From Arbacia lixula (lineage: Eukaryota > Echinodermata > Echinoidea > Arbacioida > Arbaciidae), in the NCBI GenBank assembly GCA_963669155.1, contig OZ022585.1:5499558-5563557 (forward strand): DNA of 64,000 nt. Direction: 5' to 3'. A model generated the notes under the pieces. It ran no database searches. It saw only the letters and a list, made by a program, of their open reading frames with translations, and was not told the origin of the DNA. Both the position numbers and the translations under genes were made by a program. This document shows, piece after piece, positions 23,569-43,687 of this stretch; the first letter of the stretch is position 1; each line of letters opens with the position of its first letter.

Positions 23569-26077
23569 GAAGAGAGAGAGAGAGAGAGGAGGAGGAGAAA
23601 GAGAAAGAGGAGGAAGAAGAGTAGGAGGAGGAGAGAGAAAAAAAGGAACGAGGAGGTGAGAGAGAGAAAGAAAGAGGAGACGGGGTGGGGGGTGGGGGGT
23701 GGGGGGTGGGGGTGGGGGGTGGGGGTGGGGGTGGGGTGAGAGACAGCGAGGGGGGGGGGGGGCGGGATAGAGGGAGAACGGTGGGGAGGGAAAGGGTAGG
23801 GTGAGAGCAGAAATACATCGAGCTGTATTATGCCATCTCCTTCCTTCTCATTTTTTATACATATCAAAAATATCCATACGAACATCTACAGACAGGATGC
23901 TAAAATAATCAGCCAATCAAATTACTATGATGTTCAAGCATGCTCACTTACATCCTGTAGGACTGCTTTTCCGTAGCGAGATGTACACGGGCTTGTCAGG
24001 ATCTCTATTTTAGTACCGTCGCTACCTTCTAGCTGTGACGTCATTCTGGAGGGTCTGTCATCGTGAGTTGCTGTCACATGACAAGGGCAAAGGTCACGTG
24101 ATTGATGAGCTGCGGACTTAATTATGCCACCTACAAGGAAAACCATTAATTCTTTTAAGAGATCGAGATTAACAGTGTCACGAAAGAATGGATATGGATT
24201 TCATTTTCAATATGCATATGTGTTTACTCTTCAGTGTGCAAATAATGTTTCATTTCTCACTCGATACGTACCTCGCCCCCCCCCCCCCCCCCTCCTTCAT
24301 GGGACCCCGATAGAGGGAGACACCGACCCATCCCGCCGAAGGTCGACGGATTCAAGTTCGACCTAGTCTTACAGCCTATTCTAGACAGTCCTCACCTTGC
24401 ATGTCGATGTATTCAACCCCCACCCACCTACCCCTAGCCTGATAGCCCCACCCCCTGTCAAGGCCTATACATGTATACCTTTTTGTATGCCCCCCCCCCC
24501 CCCCCCCCATTCAACTTGATCCTTTCCGCCCCTGCCCATACACACCGTATATGTTCCTCACGTTCTGTTTTTTCATTCTCCTACATGGACATCCAAGTGC
24601 CATCCCAAGTTCATCCCATGCTGATCACTACACCAGTCATTGCCTATCGAACTGAGAGGCTTTTAAGCGCTGCTTTCACAGCGACGTCTTGGCATGTAGA
24701 CTACGTACGCGTTCACCTAACCTCTGAGGAAAGCCGCGCGCAGAGAGATTTAGTCTAGGCGTCCAGACTTACTTGGACATTGTTGCGGGCCTTGCAGCAA
24801 TACACCAGACAGAGCGAAGCACATGGACTCACTAAACAAAGCTTAGGACTTAGACTATGTTCTCTGATCCGCCAACGCCAAGCAATACCAAGTGCAGCAA
24901 ACTTTGAACCCGACTCAATGCCTCTTTATACCCGACAATAACGACCAAAGAGATTGAACTTGACAGCGTTTGGTATACAAACAGTAGTCGACGCATACCG
25001 TACATGCCGGCAGGGGCTATGGTTAAGAGGGTACTAGGGTACTGTATGTCAAATGGATGTACTGCATGGATGGAAAAAGACACTGTGAAACCGAGGATAT
25101 TTGAAACGAGCGCCTCATACGTGTATATATCCTTGGTCAAACCATGGATGTGATATAAAATGCGTTGCAACACGCTTAAATTAACGGTAAACTACATCTA
25201 CATAATAATGGAATAGTGTCCTTGCTCAGGCAGTACAGCCGAGGCTATCATCGCTATAATAGGGTTGAGTCGATTTTATTTGGAATCGGCCATGCATGTA
25301 CCAACATGAATAGCAAACTTACTATAGCGGTCGGGGATATTCAAGAACTGCCCTCCTGTCTATGCCAGTTACGCCATTTTTAAGCACATAACTGTTATAC
25401 TGTATGATATGAAAGGCAACATTTGTGGCGCTGAAGAATTGATCTAGGCCCTGAAACAAATCAGATTCAGAGAACGCGTGCGAAACTGTGGGTCTTTCAC
25501 TCTCACATCGGCACATCAAACCTGTCTTTCTTAGTGGTTAACCCTCTCAGTACAAGAGGTGCATGAAATGTATAATAAGTCAGTGGGGTTTTCCCTGGCT
25601 TGGGAATGAAAGAGTCAAGAGATGTATGAAGAATGACAACAGCGGATAATCCAAACAAGCCATGAACACAATGATGAATGGATTATTGAGTGCGGAGTTC
25701 TATTTATATCAGATGGGCTGATAGAATACATAATTGTCATATCTCCTTTACACGCATGAGCTGTAAATATTCTGTATGATAGACACGTTGAGTGGGGGTG
25801 GGGGGGGGGGGGGGGGGGGTTAGGTGGTGGGAAGCGGTAATTCCGCTCAAATTCACCACTGGTTATTAAACGGTAACAATCCTCTGCAACTCAAACGCAC
25901 TGACAAACACATATGCATGAAAATGAGCTAGGAATATAGAAACATCGTTCGAAGGTATTGATTACATATCTCACCCGCCTCAAAGTTGATGTCGACGAAC
26001 GAAAGAACGAGTAAAACTAGAAGCAGAAAGACAACGATGACGAGCATCTTCATGTGTCGAATGTGACCGCACCCCAT
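11467..26077 (-). CDS. UST: Uronyl 2-O-sulfotransferase-like Golgi enzyme, 8 coding exons, 362 aa
   Basis: Eight minus-strand exons with GT-AG borders join in compatible phases: 26077-25975, 24130-23952, 21211-21086, 18662-18568, 14499-14352, 13729-13629, 12320-12154 and 11636-11467. Residues 11-27 are a hydrophobic signal anchor, making this a type II Golgi protein. A stem follows to about residue 93. The 5'-phosphosulfate-binding segment is VVYNRVQKCGSRALIQ (98-113), where KCGSR resembles UST more than heparan-sulfate 2-O-sulfotransferase. H160 in GHVRFH is the candidate catalytic histidine. The 3'-phosphate-binding motif is INMIRDPLNRLVSSYYF (174-190). TFDECV, FFCGHHPMC and VVGLVEEY also match the family. 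It would move sulfate from PAPS to the 2-O position of uronic acid in dermatan/chondroitin chains. The length is close to HS2ST (356) and UST (406). The 5' UTR probably begins in another exon, because an acceptor lies 11 nt upstream of the ATG. Confidence 0.9.
11664..11785. repeat. (GA)n microsatellite followed by G-rich runs
   Basis: GA repeat at about 11668-11712, then several G tracts of 9-12 bases to 11785. On the gene strand the CT face lies immediately upstream of the UST-like last exon. Confidence 0.9.
12154..12320 (-). CDS. UST: UST-like coding exon 7
   Basis: Acceptor ctttcacag, donor ACAG|gtatct. It encodes WTLAEAKRNLDHYTVVGLVE, a conserved helix-strand of the family. The adjacent acceptor-side intron is a family 1 foldback element. 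Confidence 0.9.
12341..13014. mobile_element. Foldback MITE family 1, copy 2, in a UST-like intron
   Basis: Homologous over its length to 7460-8195, with the central part in the opposite orientation. The left arm begins with a C run 21 bp from the exon at 12154-12320. The right arm is truncated after AATAAAAGTTA, where a GA microsatellite starts. Confidence 0.87.
13012..13316. repeat. Interrupted (GA)n microsatellite abutting a MITE end
   Basis: About 300 bp of GA repeats with periodic GG, AAG and ACA interruptions, starting exactly at the truncated end of the family 1 element. Confidence 0.92.
13366..13558. mobile_element. Palindromic MITE family 8, copy A
   Basis: The two halves are diverged reverse complements around an axis near ACCAGACCGGAAGTGG. 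Relatives lie at 50990-51160 and, as a half element, 49176-49271. Confidence 0.7.
13629..13729 (-). CDS. UST: UST-like coding exon 6 (cysteine-bearing segment)
   Basis: Acceptor tttgaccgaag, donor CAG|gtatga. It encodes TFDECV and FFCGHHPMC, as in UST/HS2ST. Confidence 0.9.
13960..14120. repeat. (GA)n microsatellite
   Basis: Includes a pure GA run at about 14040-14080. It lies in an intron of the UST-like gene. Confidence 0.9.
14352..14499 (-). CDS. UST: UST-like coding exon 5 (3'-phosphate-binding motif)
   Basis: Acceptor acaccccag, donor GAG|gtgaat. It encodes CFINMIRDPLNRLVSSYY, the diagnostic 2-O-sulfotransferase motif. Confidence 0.93.
14784..14807. repeat. G homopolymer of about 24 nt
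   Basis: An uninterrupted G run inside a UST-like intron. The exact length may be unreliable in an assembly. Confidence 0.9.
14819..15300. mobile_element. TTAAAGGG-ended MITE (family D1), copy 1
   Basis: The ends are inverted (TTAAAGGGGAAGGTCCATCCT against the complement of a GGGTGGTTTTTCCCTTTAA end). The body matches a second copy at 20533-20932 over GTGCTGTATGAT, GTGACGTCACA and CATGTTTCTGCTTT. Confidence 0.75.
15569..15940. mobile_element. Near-perfect palindromic MITE family 2, copy 1
   Basis: About 370 bp with arms of about 175 bp that are reverse complements. The axis lies between the two copies of TGTTCGG/CCGAACA. Ends are TTAAAGGGCATA and TATGCCCTTTAA. A second copy is at 17037-17404. 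Confidence 0.88.
16529..16549. repeat. C homopolymer of about 20 nt
   Basis: An uninterrupted C run in a UST-like intron. Confidence 0.9.
17037..17404. mobile_element. Palindromic MITE family 2, copy 2, broken by a LINE tail
   Basis: Matches 15569-15940, with axis AAAATGTTCGGCCCGAACAT. The right end stops after CAGTATTT, where an (ATTT)n tract and a LINE fragment begin, and the expected ATGCCCTTTAA terminus is absent. Confidence 0.85.
17811..17824. repeat. G homopolymer inside the LINE fragment
   Basis: A G run of about 14 nt within the LINE 3' region. Confidence 0.85.
18108..18440 (-). pseudogene. LINE reverse-transcriptase C-terminus, disrupted
   Basis: The translation contains FMYRHKSNLLP, HSYPTRQATKLHV and SIRHRGPDV, typical of the C-terminal end of invertebrate LINE ORF2. 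The next conserved residue, usually Trp before NSLP, is a TAG stop at 18195-18197. The frame then continues as NSLPNKLF to a TAA at 18108. It therefore cannot encode an active enzyme. Confidence 0.82.
18568..18662 (-). CDS. UST: UST-like coding exon 4 (candidate catalytic His)
   Basis: Acceptor catgttag, donor GA|gtgagtg. It encodes EELPLLMRTV and GHVRFHPIN. The acceptor is preceded by a CT microsatellite on the gene strand. Confidence 0.85.
18685..19072. repeat. Interrupted (GA)n microsatellite array
   Basis: About 390 bp of GA repeats with inserts. Two inserts are near-identical (GAGAGACGCATAxGTATGTAC at about 18720 and 18850), indicating segmental duplication within the array. Confidence 0.9.
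19407..19431. repeat. G homopolymer
   Basis: A run of about 18 G followed by AGGGGG. Confidence 0.85.
19440..20530. other. UST-like intron sequence without recognised content
   Basis: Mixed-composition DNA lying between the exons at 18568-18662 and 21086-21211. No exon with both splice sites and homology was seen. Confidence 0.5.
20533..20932. mobile_element. TTAAAGGG-ended MITE (family D1), copy 2
   Basis: Matches 14819-15300 with many substitutions. The right end, GTGTGGACTTTCCTTTTAA, is preserved and the left end is degraded. Confidence 0.7.
21086..21211 (-). CDS. UST: UST-like coding exon 3 (5'-PSB loop)
   Basis: Acceptor tggatacag, donor AGG|gttcgt, 42 codons. It carries YNRVQKCGSR, the PAPS 5'-phosphosulfate-binding segment. 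Confidence 0.9.
21336..21500 (-). repeat. Possible LINE 3'-end fragment (family D2)
   Basis: Read on the minus strand it ends ATAAATTGGATCTTGAATTT, like the ends at 38296-38575 and 54908-55192, with weaker similarity upstream. Confidence 0.45.
22080..22670. repeat. Degenerate tandem array, about 140-180 bp units
   Basis: Four imperfect recurrences of a GCCTACTCCCG-AAAG-GCGAAGCA-GAAA block occur near 22105, 22245, 22425 and 22595. The spacers share GAAAATGAAA/AAACATTTTG-like sequence. It lies in a UST-like intron. Confidence 0.55.
23509..23660. repeat. (GA)n microsatellite grading into GGA repeats
   Basis: GA run at about 23511-23566, followed by purine-rich sequence. Confidence 0.92.
23679..23765 (+). 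repeat. GGGGGGT tandem repeat, strong G-quadruplex candidate
   Basis: At least eight runs of 4-6 G separated by single T occur at 23681-23738, and a further run of about 12 G follows. It lies in the UST-like intron, so the nascent RNA would be C-rich and the template strand G-rich. Confidence 0.9.
23952..24130 (-). CDS. UST: UST-like coding exon 2 (stem)
   Basis: Acceptor ttccttgtag, donor GAT|gtaagt. It encodes 59 poorly conserved stem residues that join the next exon as VLQD/DITVVYNR. Confidence 0.85.
24276..24292. repeat. C homopolymer
   Basis: A run of about 16 C. A second run of about 19 C lies at 24489-24508. Confidence 0.85.
25797..25820. repeat. G homopolymer
   Basis: A GGGGGTGG stretch followed by about 18 G, in the first UST-like intron. 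Confidence 0.85.
25975..26077 (-). CDS. UST: UST-like coding exon 1 (start, transmembrane anchor)
   Basis: ATG at 26077. It encodes MGCGHIRHMKM and then a Val/Leu-rich membrane segment, and ends with donor G|gtgaga in phase 1. An acceptor-like ttctctggttatttag precedes it. Confidence 0.85.
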
Positions 26078-28371
26078 CCTCGATGATGCTAAATAACCAG
26101 AGAAAACACAGCAACAAATGCACAACTTTAAATTGTCCCGATGTACATTTCCGTCATAGTCACTGTAGTACAGCTGTCAACGGTGGATCGTGCAAGTACA
26201 TGTATAATTTCATCCCGGACATGATGGGGTAGCTCCTAAATGAAGTGCGTTTTTTTTCTTTCAGCTTTCTAACAGCATGTTACGACACTAGTTAGCCCAT
26301 GTAACGGCGAGTCATCTGTTCCGTAGATTGTGTGGTTTCATATCGGACGTGGTTTTGAGAGTAATTGCGAACCGGACATACAGTATCTGTATCATGATTA
26401 TTATGATATCATGAGAAATGCACCAGCTGTGCTGCACACTGTCGGTGATGGCGCACGTGTCAAAATTCAACCGGCAATGAGTGAGTTAACTCTGTGTGAC
26501 ACGAAGTGATGCTGTACATGGTTTGTTTGTACTTTTTGTGCAAAGGGGCATTAATGCCGCATCATTTGAGTTAAGGCAACACTTTGACAAGTTCGACTGT
26601 GCCGAACGCCGTCCAAAATGTCATGATGCTGCTACTATTTTCATTGACACCGACTTTGATACGCCACGGTCAATATATACACACAAGAGAGTTAAGGCGC
26701 TACTTTTGAATTCATATTTTCTGTGGGGAGTTATTAAAGTATTTTGCTATATTTACTCATTTTTATCTTTGTTTACCTGTAAATCGGGCATACACCAACT
26801 TTAATTTACTGATTTATATTTTATTTTGATTCGATTAACTCATTTATGAAAACAGTTTAGTAATGCAAAATGAAATACAAATTTAATGCAGAATCGCAAA
26901 GAAGATGAATAGAATATTATGTTACATGAATGTAACATAACGAGACAAACGAACATACAACAAAGGTCCTTGTAAGCGGGGGTCAAACTAAAGATGTGAT
27001 ATGTTGAAGTTTTGGTCCCACATCACTCTATATTGTTTCCCAATCTCGAGCACATATCTCGGAACCTCACATCTGTCTGAATAATATGCTCCCTTTCCGT
27101 TGTATCCCTAGCCTTGTTTCTTGAAGTGCGCCAGCTACGACATTAAAACCACAATACTTTGCAATGTAAGAAACTCGAATGAAGACCGAACGACTGGATT
27201 ATAGAAACGCGGGATAGAGACAGATAACACTCTACCTCTGATTTTGATTACACTCTGTTTGGAGCTGAAAGAGTTTAACAAATGCCGAGTCGGAAACTGT
27301 TGAACCTTGCGGCTCTTGTGATTTAAGCAACGCTTTACATAACTTGGTAAAGTCACTAAAGTGTACACTATATTCAACTGTGTGGGAACATAGCAGTTCT
27401 GCCATGCCCATGGTAGATTGATTGATTTAAGGATCACGGAAATAATAATAAAAATATTGAAAACTACAAAACACCGCTGCCAAGATGAAGGGTCGATCCC
27501 GTAATTTTGAAAATTACTATCCCTTACCTTTAAAAACAGAGTATCTCTTTCACAGGTTAAACAAATTAAAAGTGTAAAAGAAACACGAAAAATAGAAGGA
27601 GATAATGTATTAGAACTTCCTTCCTAATGCACCAGATTTACACATGTAAAATATACACTTTGTATTTTCGGATTTAACACCAGTACTTAATGTTCGTTGG
27701 TGATGAATGTTGCACTTCGATGGATGTTGAACTTAGATAACTTAGATTCTTAGATTACGAGTAATTAATGGTAATTGATATCCTCTCGAGCTCAGAGCAC
27801 ACACCGTCTTAGCCATCATATCTTTTTAAAGATGGCCAAGACAGCGGAAGGATGACACGGTGGCAGACAATGAATGGATCATTACCAGTAAAAGATGATC
27901 AAAGACCTCGTATCTATTTGCACATCCTGAATTGTAATCACGAAGGTAAACACAGTGAGGCAATTATGACCCACTTTGATCGCAATGTTTGTTTAAGAAG
28001 ACATGTTAACATGGTAATTGAGGCAGTATCATTTCCACATGTATAAATGTACATGTGTACCATCAGTTCTTAAGCTTTCTAAGTCTGTTAACAAATTATA
28101 TGGTGATGATCATACAACGATTTGTTATGGCAGAATACCTGTAAGCGTACCCACGATGACATAATCATTGAATCATTGAAACAAATCTTTTTATTAAATC
28201 AGTTGAACACTTTTGAGCAACTCTTTTCATATAAAATAAAAAGTGATAATTTTTTGCTCCAGAGCAGTACAGTGGTTAAACATAAATGGACTTGATACAA
28301 TTCATGGGGATTTTACAAAGTCGCACAAGCACCTGAATTTTTGAACCAATTTGCTGGTACCCTCAGTACCA

Positions 28372-28555
28372 GGGGGGTGTTTCACCAAGTTGTTCGTAAG
28401 TTACGAACGACTTTACGAACGACTGGTGATCCCTTCTTGTGCTAAATGCGATACCACACTTTATTCATTGAGGATCTGATTTAGCACAAGAAGGGATCAC
28501 CAGTCGTTCGTAAAGTCGTTCGTAACTTACGAACAGCTTGGTGAAACACCCCCCA
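28372..28555. mobile_element. Palindromic MITE family 3, copy 1
   Basis: 184 bp with ~75-bp near-identical inverted arms. The terminus GGGGTGTTTCACCAAG is followed by the nested palindrome TTCGTAAGTTACGAA and by GATCCCTTCTTGTGCTAAAT. Other copies are at 61489-61661 and 63034-63189. Confidence 0.9.
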
Positions 28556-29571
28556 GGCTTTAAAAAAAGAACATACCACGTACCATTCCTTTAATTTGGC
28601 ATGGGGCAAAGATAAAGAAATGAACTTCCTGAGACAAAGATTTGTGTAGCTTCATTATCATCATCTATTTTTCATTATGCGTGTCAATGTTCAATGTTGC
28701 CACCTATTGGGTGATATCATTACATGCATGTGGCCTAAATAAATGATTTTCACGGAATCATTAAGGTAAGAGGTAATAGTCGTATTGATCACAGGCAGTA
28801 TTTATATCATCAATGGGTTCGGATTTCATTTAATTTGAATGATTGTATGATTCTAAGATAATTCCTTACTCAGTGTTACTTGTATCCCGTAATTACAAAA
28901 GCGTGGGGCCCGTGGTCATGATAGCCCGGTATCCGATCAGTTACAGTTCCCATAGACTTTACCACTAATACCCCTTTCCGTTAATCGTCCGTGTGCCAAG
29001 CACAATGCTGTCCCATGGCATTTGTTTGTATTACTTGTGAATATCAGACACATATGTTACGCGTAGGGTTAATGGATTAATGGCAGTTCTTCTGCAGATA
29101 TGATACTATTATATGAATATATTGGTCATGTTGGTGGTCACGGCAGCTTGCATTCCGATGCCCCATTCTTCTTCCTTCCTGGAATTTGACTTTAAGGAGT
29201 TTGTTTTCTTGATAGTATCTTTATCGATTCGGTTTAGGCGAAGGCAATATTAGTAAGTGATGAGGTGATTGGGGTCGGGTGGGTAGGGGTTGGGGGAGGG
29301 GTGGGGGGGGGGGGGGGGTGGTTGAACAGGACCATAGAGCTAATGTTTAAATATGGCTGTATAAACAGGACAGACATATAGATACCGAATGGAAAGGACG
29401 ACATATGTTAAGTAGTCAACATGATCAATGACTAGGGTGAAGAAGAAAAAGAGAAATATGACGAATGAGGAAAAGAAGAAAAAACATTAAGAAAGAGAAA
29501 AAGGAAAAGAGGAAGGAGAAAGATAGAACAAGAGAAAGTGAAAAAGGGAGGGGAGGAAAGGGAGAATGGAA

Positions 29572-29572
<1 letters not shown>

Positions 29573-29602
<30 letters not shown>

Positions 29603-29662
29603 AAGAAGAAGAAGAAGAAGAAGAAGAAGAAGAAGAAGAAGAAGAAGAAGAAGAAGAAGAAA
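29573..29662. repeat. (GAA)n microsatellite
   Basis: About 30 uninterrupted GAA units inside a longer purine-rich segment (29430-29830). Confidence 0.95.
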
Positions 29663-31769
29663 AAGGAAAAAAGGGGAAGGACAAGAAGGAGAAGAAGGAC
29701 AATGAAGATAGTGCAGGACAGCAAAGAGAAGGAGGTGAAGAGAAAGACACTTGAAATGGAAAAGGTGTATGGATAATGACAAAGCCAGAAGAAGAAGGAG
29801 AAGGTCTGGAGAAGAAATGGAGAACGTCAACCTTTATTACGTCATTTTACATCCATTGGATGCTAATGATGAAGATTATAGTTATGGTTATGATTTTGGT
29901 ATTGGTTTTCATCGGTAGAGATGAAAAGAAAAATCATATTTTGGACCATCAACGTCATAAGATTACATGCACATCTAGCTGTATATAGCAGTATCACAAT
30001 GGCGCATTGCATGGTGTACAATGTTGCTATAACTACGACGCGAAAGTTGCAATATTTCGCTCGTCCTTTAATACAAATTCCCACTACCATGACAACAGAT
30101 TATATTGATATTCGGAGATGAGGAAGAAAAGAATTTTCACACGATCAATCTGTGCCAACAGGAACCACCCTGTTGACCGAGATGATTCACTAATAGCAGA
30201 TCATTAATTCTTGATATGCTATTGATTAGTCTCACATAGCGGCAATTTATCTGATATTCAACTGGTTATCATTATGAACGTAGAAGTAAATAGGTGTAGT
30301 AGATAGGTGTCAAGCTGTCACCCGCATTTCAAATTGGTTGGTAGGGTCGATAGAGTAGAATTGGGTCTTCTCCGCCTTTCTTTCCCGAGCTTGTAGCCGG
30401 TTTCCGGTGAGAATCAGCTGTACTGAAGTGTGTGCTTCGCGTAAATGAGCGATGGTGATGGTGTTAAATTGAACAACAGGTAATGTCGTATAATGCCAAC
30501 GGAATGGAATATTGAACCCCTTGCGTAATGATGAAGAGACCTGAATAGCACTGACAAACAATTTTAATGGACGTCTCAGAGATTAGGGGAGTATTATGTC
30601 CTATAATACTAATCAAGTGCTAAATTCAAACTGATACTGTATGTCAAAAGCACTTAAAGCATTTGGAATAGACTGCTTTTAATAGATGGCATAGTGAGAA
30701 ATGAGAAAGAAGTAACGAGGTGCAGAGTAAAATCATTTTTGTGAGGCGGAGTACTGCAAACAGCTAGGTGTTAAGATGTTTGCCTTTACACCTAATACAA
30801 TTCAACACAAATTGATGTGATACTGAAAATGAATTTAAGATATAACTCAACCCTCTTTAACTTGCAATGAAAGGTTTTAATTAGATGTAGTTATGATGAT
30901 ATCGAAGCACGAAATTACTAAAGCTAATATACTGATGTTGATATCAAACATTATCAATACAGCTATATTAAAAATCAATGCCTCTAGCCGAACAAGGTCA
31001 AAGTACCGTGAAATTAACCTCTAGTCATGATATTCATGATCTGTTCTCACCCGCTCAAAGATAAAGAATTCCGTGATTATCTATGAGAAAAGTGGTACCC
31101 ACTTCCTAAAAAACGAGAGATTAAGAAAGCTGATTACAACGGTTTTGGTCTTAAATACCTTTTGGCCTGTGATCAAATACCAGCATTGATCACAGATTAA
31201 TACGGTATGTACTAACACATCACTTCCTCTTCACGAGGAAATCGTTTAAAAGATGTTAGTCGTTGAGATTCATGAGTGTATTTTAGTGAGTATGCGGGGA
31301 TTAAACTGCAAACAAAAACTCTGCCCCGTCGTTGTGCACAGTATGCCGATCACTACTCGATCATCCCGTCAGTCTGGGCCGGTTGAGTTTCCATGCTCAC
31401 CGGCCCGTATCCAGGTTACCCGCTGTTCGGTCTGCAGACGACAGGTATCGCGATAGCGACGATCGCCATCAATAGTCAGTCCAGCAGCACGATATAACAC
31501 GAAGGCGCCACATCGCACATTCAGTTAACCTTATCTCACCGCAACTCTTAGCTGTTCATCGTGAGAGCTCGTCGAGAACTCGACTCAGCTTTATGAATCG
31601 TCTGAAAAAATTGAGAGAAATCATCTGAAATAGATATTTGCGTTATCCACAACACACAATAGTGTCGTATAAGGAGAGATTACTGCTTCCTCGACACTTT
31701 TCTTTTGATTAACTGATTTCTATTCCGAATTCCCTCTTCTGCACAGAATTGCCCATCTAACGCGACACA

Positions 31770-41385
<9,616 letters not shown>

Positions 41386-42857
41386 ACTCTAACGGCCCAT
41401 TTCTAATTACTGTTTGCATGCAATATTGTTTTTGTATTGGTTTGTTGAAATCATACACAACTCCTGTCAGTCAGATTATCTTTGATTCTATCAGTGCCTT
41501 AAAGTACCCCCACATTCCTGATCGCATTATTATGGCATGTATTGATACTTCTTTTCATCCCTCTTTCGGCATGTATGGGGCTTCTATTCCTCCACCCAGA
41601 AATGACCATATAAATTTTATAAAGATATGCTCATGTCTATAATGGTGATATTTTTAGATGTATATAAATATGATATGACACTCTTTCTTATTTATTGAAT
41701 CATGACTAATGGAAAATCCTTGTAATTCTACACACAGGTGTATGTTGTTTCGTTTTTTTTTATTCTTTCTCTGGCAGACCGATGGCTGCCCTTTGGGTAT
41801 TGTGTGTAATACCGGTTACAAACTGCATTAATGGTGCGTTAGGAGTTAAGCCTTTACCGTGACTACAACATCTCTGATATTGTGAAACACGTCTTTATTT
41901 TGAAAACAAACTGTTCTGAGGAATTACGTTTAACGTTTATGCATTTTTAACTTCTTTCCTCGTCGTTGTTTAGATTTTAATTTATCTTCATAGTCATGAT
42001 AGTGAGGATCACTATAACGATGATGAATTTATTGGGGTGAAGGGGGGGGGGGGGCATGCACTCATCGGGTGAATACACATCTTAATGTGTTTGTCTGTGT
42101 GTAAGCATGAATAGAGGTGTAGTTTATGTGGCTTGTTTAAGCGACGGATAATTGTTAAAAGACACAAATACGTGTGGGGTTTGCCGCGAAAACATATTCC
42201 AATAATTCCTTACTCAGAGTAAATGGATAGGTGCAAAGCGAGTAGTTAACTTACTTTTTAACTTGGTAAAGTCTTCCCCTGTTCAGCATGCTACTCGTTT
42301 GTTAAATCACTTTTCATCATAATTATTGTGAATTTTTGCTTTATCAACAAACATTGACAAATTCGACGAAATAGGCAGCCACATCATTTAACATAGAAAT
42401 AATGACTAAAGCTATCAATACCGCTTGTATCAAAGGTATAAGGTTGACAACATTGCAAATTACACTCAATCCAAGTTGTATACTTTCTTGTTCAATAGTT
42501 TCATAATAAGCGTTCTTTCACAACTCGATAATTGATTGATATTTAAGTTGTTTTGATATTAAAATCATATTTCTATCTTGAACACTGTTTTGGTAAAGGG
42601 GTTACTTTATTCATGGTAAATTGACATTTTCAATGATGTACAAAGTGCAATCGCCTAGTTGCAATCGCCTAGTTGCTATCTTAAAAATCGTGATGATGAA
42701 CTGATCTCTTCCGACAACCTTTCCATTTGGTCCTCCCAAGATGGGTTTCATATAAAGAATTTACAAAATGTATGATAGTTTACTATGAGGGGAGGGGGTT
42801 AGTATGGGAAGGAAAAAAAAAACATAAAGAAGAAATAAAGAGGAAGGAGAAAAATCG

Positions 42858-42894
42858 CGCGTGCGTGCGTGCGTGTGTGTGTGTGTGTACGTGG

Positions 42895-42939
<45 letters not shown>
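42858..42939. repeat. Compound GT / GA microsatellite
   Basis: A GCGT/GT run followed by a GA run of about 40 bp. Confidence 0.93.
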
Positions 42940-42942
<3 letters not shown>

Positions 42943-43102
42943 TCAAGAGGGGAAATTAAAAAGGGAGGGAGAGGGAGCTAAACACATCGGAGTCTTACAA
43001 GGTGTTACAACTTGAATAAACCTAAAAATAATGAGCTCATCGTAAAGTCAAGGGCTTTGTGACATTCCGTCATATTTCATTCCGTCATATCAATTCTGAA
43101 AA

Positions 43103-43185
43103 CAACGTTGGCCATTGTGAATCACACATGTCAACCCGCAACTTATTTTCTGCCAGAATCATCATGCACTATTGATTAATTATTC
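43103..43185. repeat. Dispersed repeat D3, copy B
   Basis: Contains CCATTGTGAATCACACATG, CAACCCGCAACTT and ATCATCATGCAC in the order seen in the other copies. Confidence 0.6.
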
Positions 43186-43320
43186 AAAATTGATTGATAA
43201 GAAGGCTTATCAGAACCCCACACTACGTCAATACACATCTTGACCACCTTTCTTTTAAATTATCCGTCAAGAATCCTACGCACCTAGGGATGAGGACGGG
43301 AATTATACGGGTGTGTACTT

Positions 43321-43391
43321 ACGTGTGTTTGTGTTTGTGTGTGTGTGTGTGTGTGTGTCTGTGTGAGTGTGTGTGTCTGTGTGTGTACGTG

Positions 43392-43429
<38 letters not shown>

Positions 43430-43430
43430 A
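43321..43430. repeat. Compound GT / GA microsatellite
   Basis: An interrupted GT run passing into GA. A further GA run lies at about 43649-43682. Confidence 0.93.
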
Positions 43431-43645
43431 CAGATACAGTGAGCGAGAGGGAAAGAAGGAACGTTAACTTGGAGCATATTATAGTTATACTAGGTTTTTG
43501 AAAAATAAATGTTAAAACTTTTTAAAGTAAGGTTACAACTTGAATCAGACTGAAATTTGTGAGCGAGTGAGAGAGTGTGTGTATACACAGAAAAAAAGAG
43601 GGAGGAGAGATAGAATTAAAAAGAGAGAAAGAGCAGTATAGAGAG

Positions 43646-43687
<42 letters not shown>

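Larger units (their letters stand above)
26078..31769. other. Divergent intergenic region between UST-like and tubulin genes
   Basis: It should contain both promoters and 5' UTR exons, but no TATA box or upstream exon can be assigned with confidence. It also holds a foldback element at 28372-28555, a G run near 29305-29318 and a (GAA)n tract. The remainder shows no gene. Confidence 0.5.

Noticed and set aside
28372-28555. Repeats with spacers as a possible CRISPR array
   Set aside because: Only two arms in inverted orientation, in a eukaryotic intergenic region. It is a foldback MITE.
31500-31769. TATA-like GATATAAC near 31488 as tubulin promoter
   Set aside because: A weak match, with no positioned initiator or known start site. 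Not reported as a promoter.
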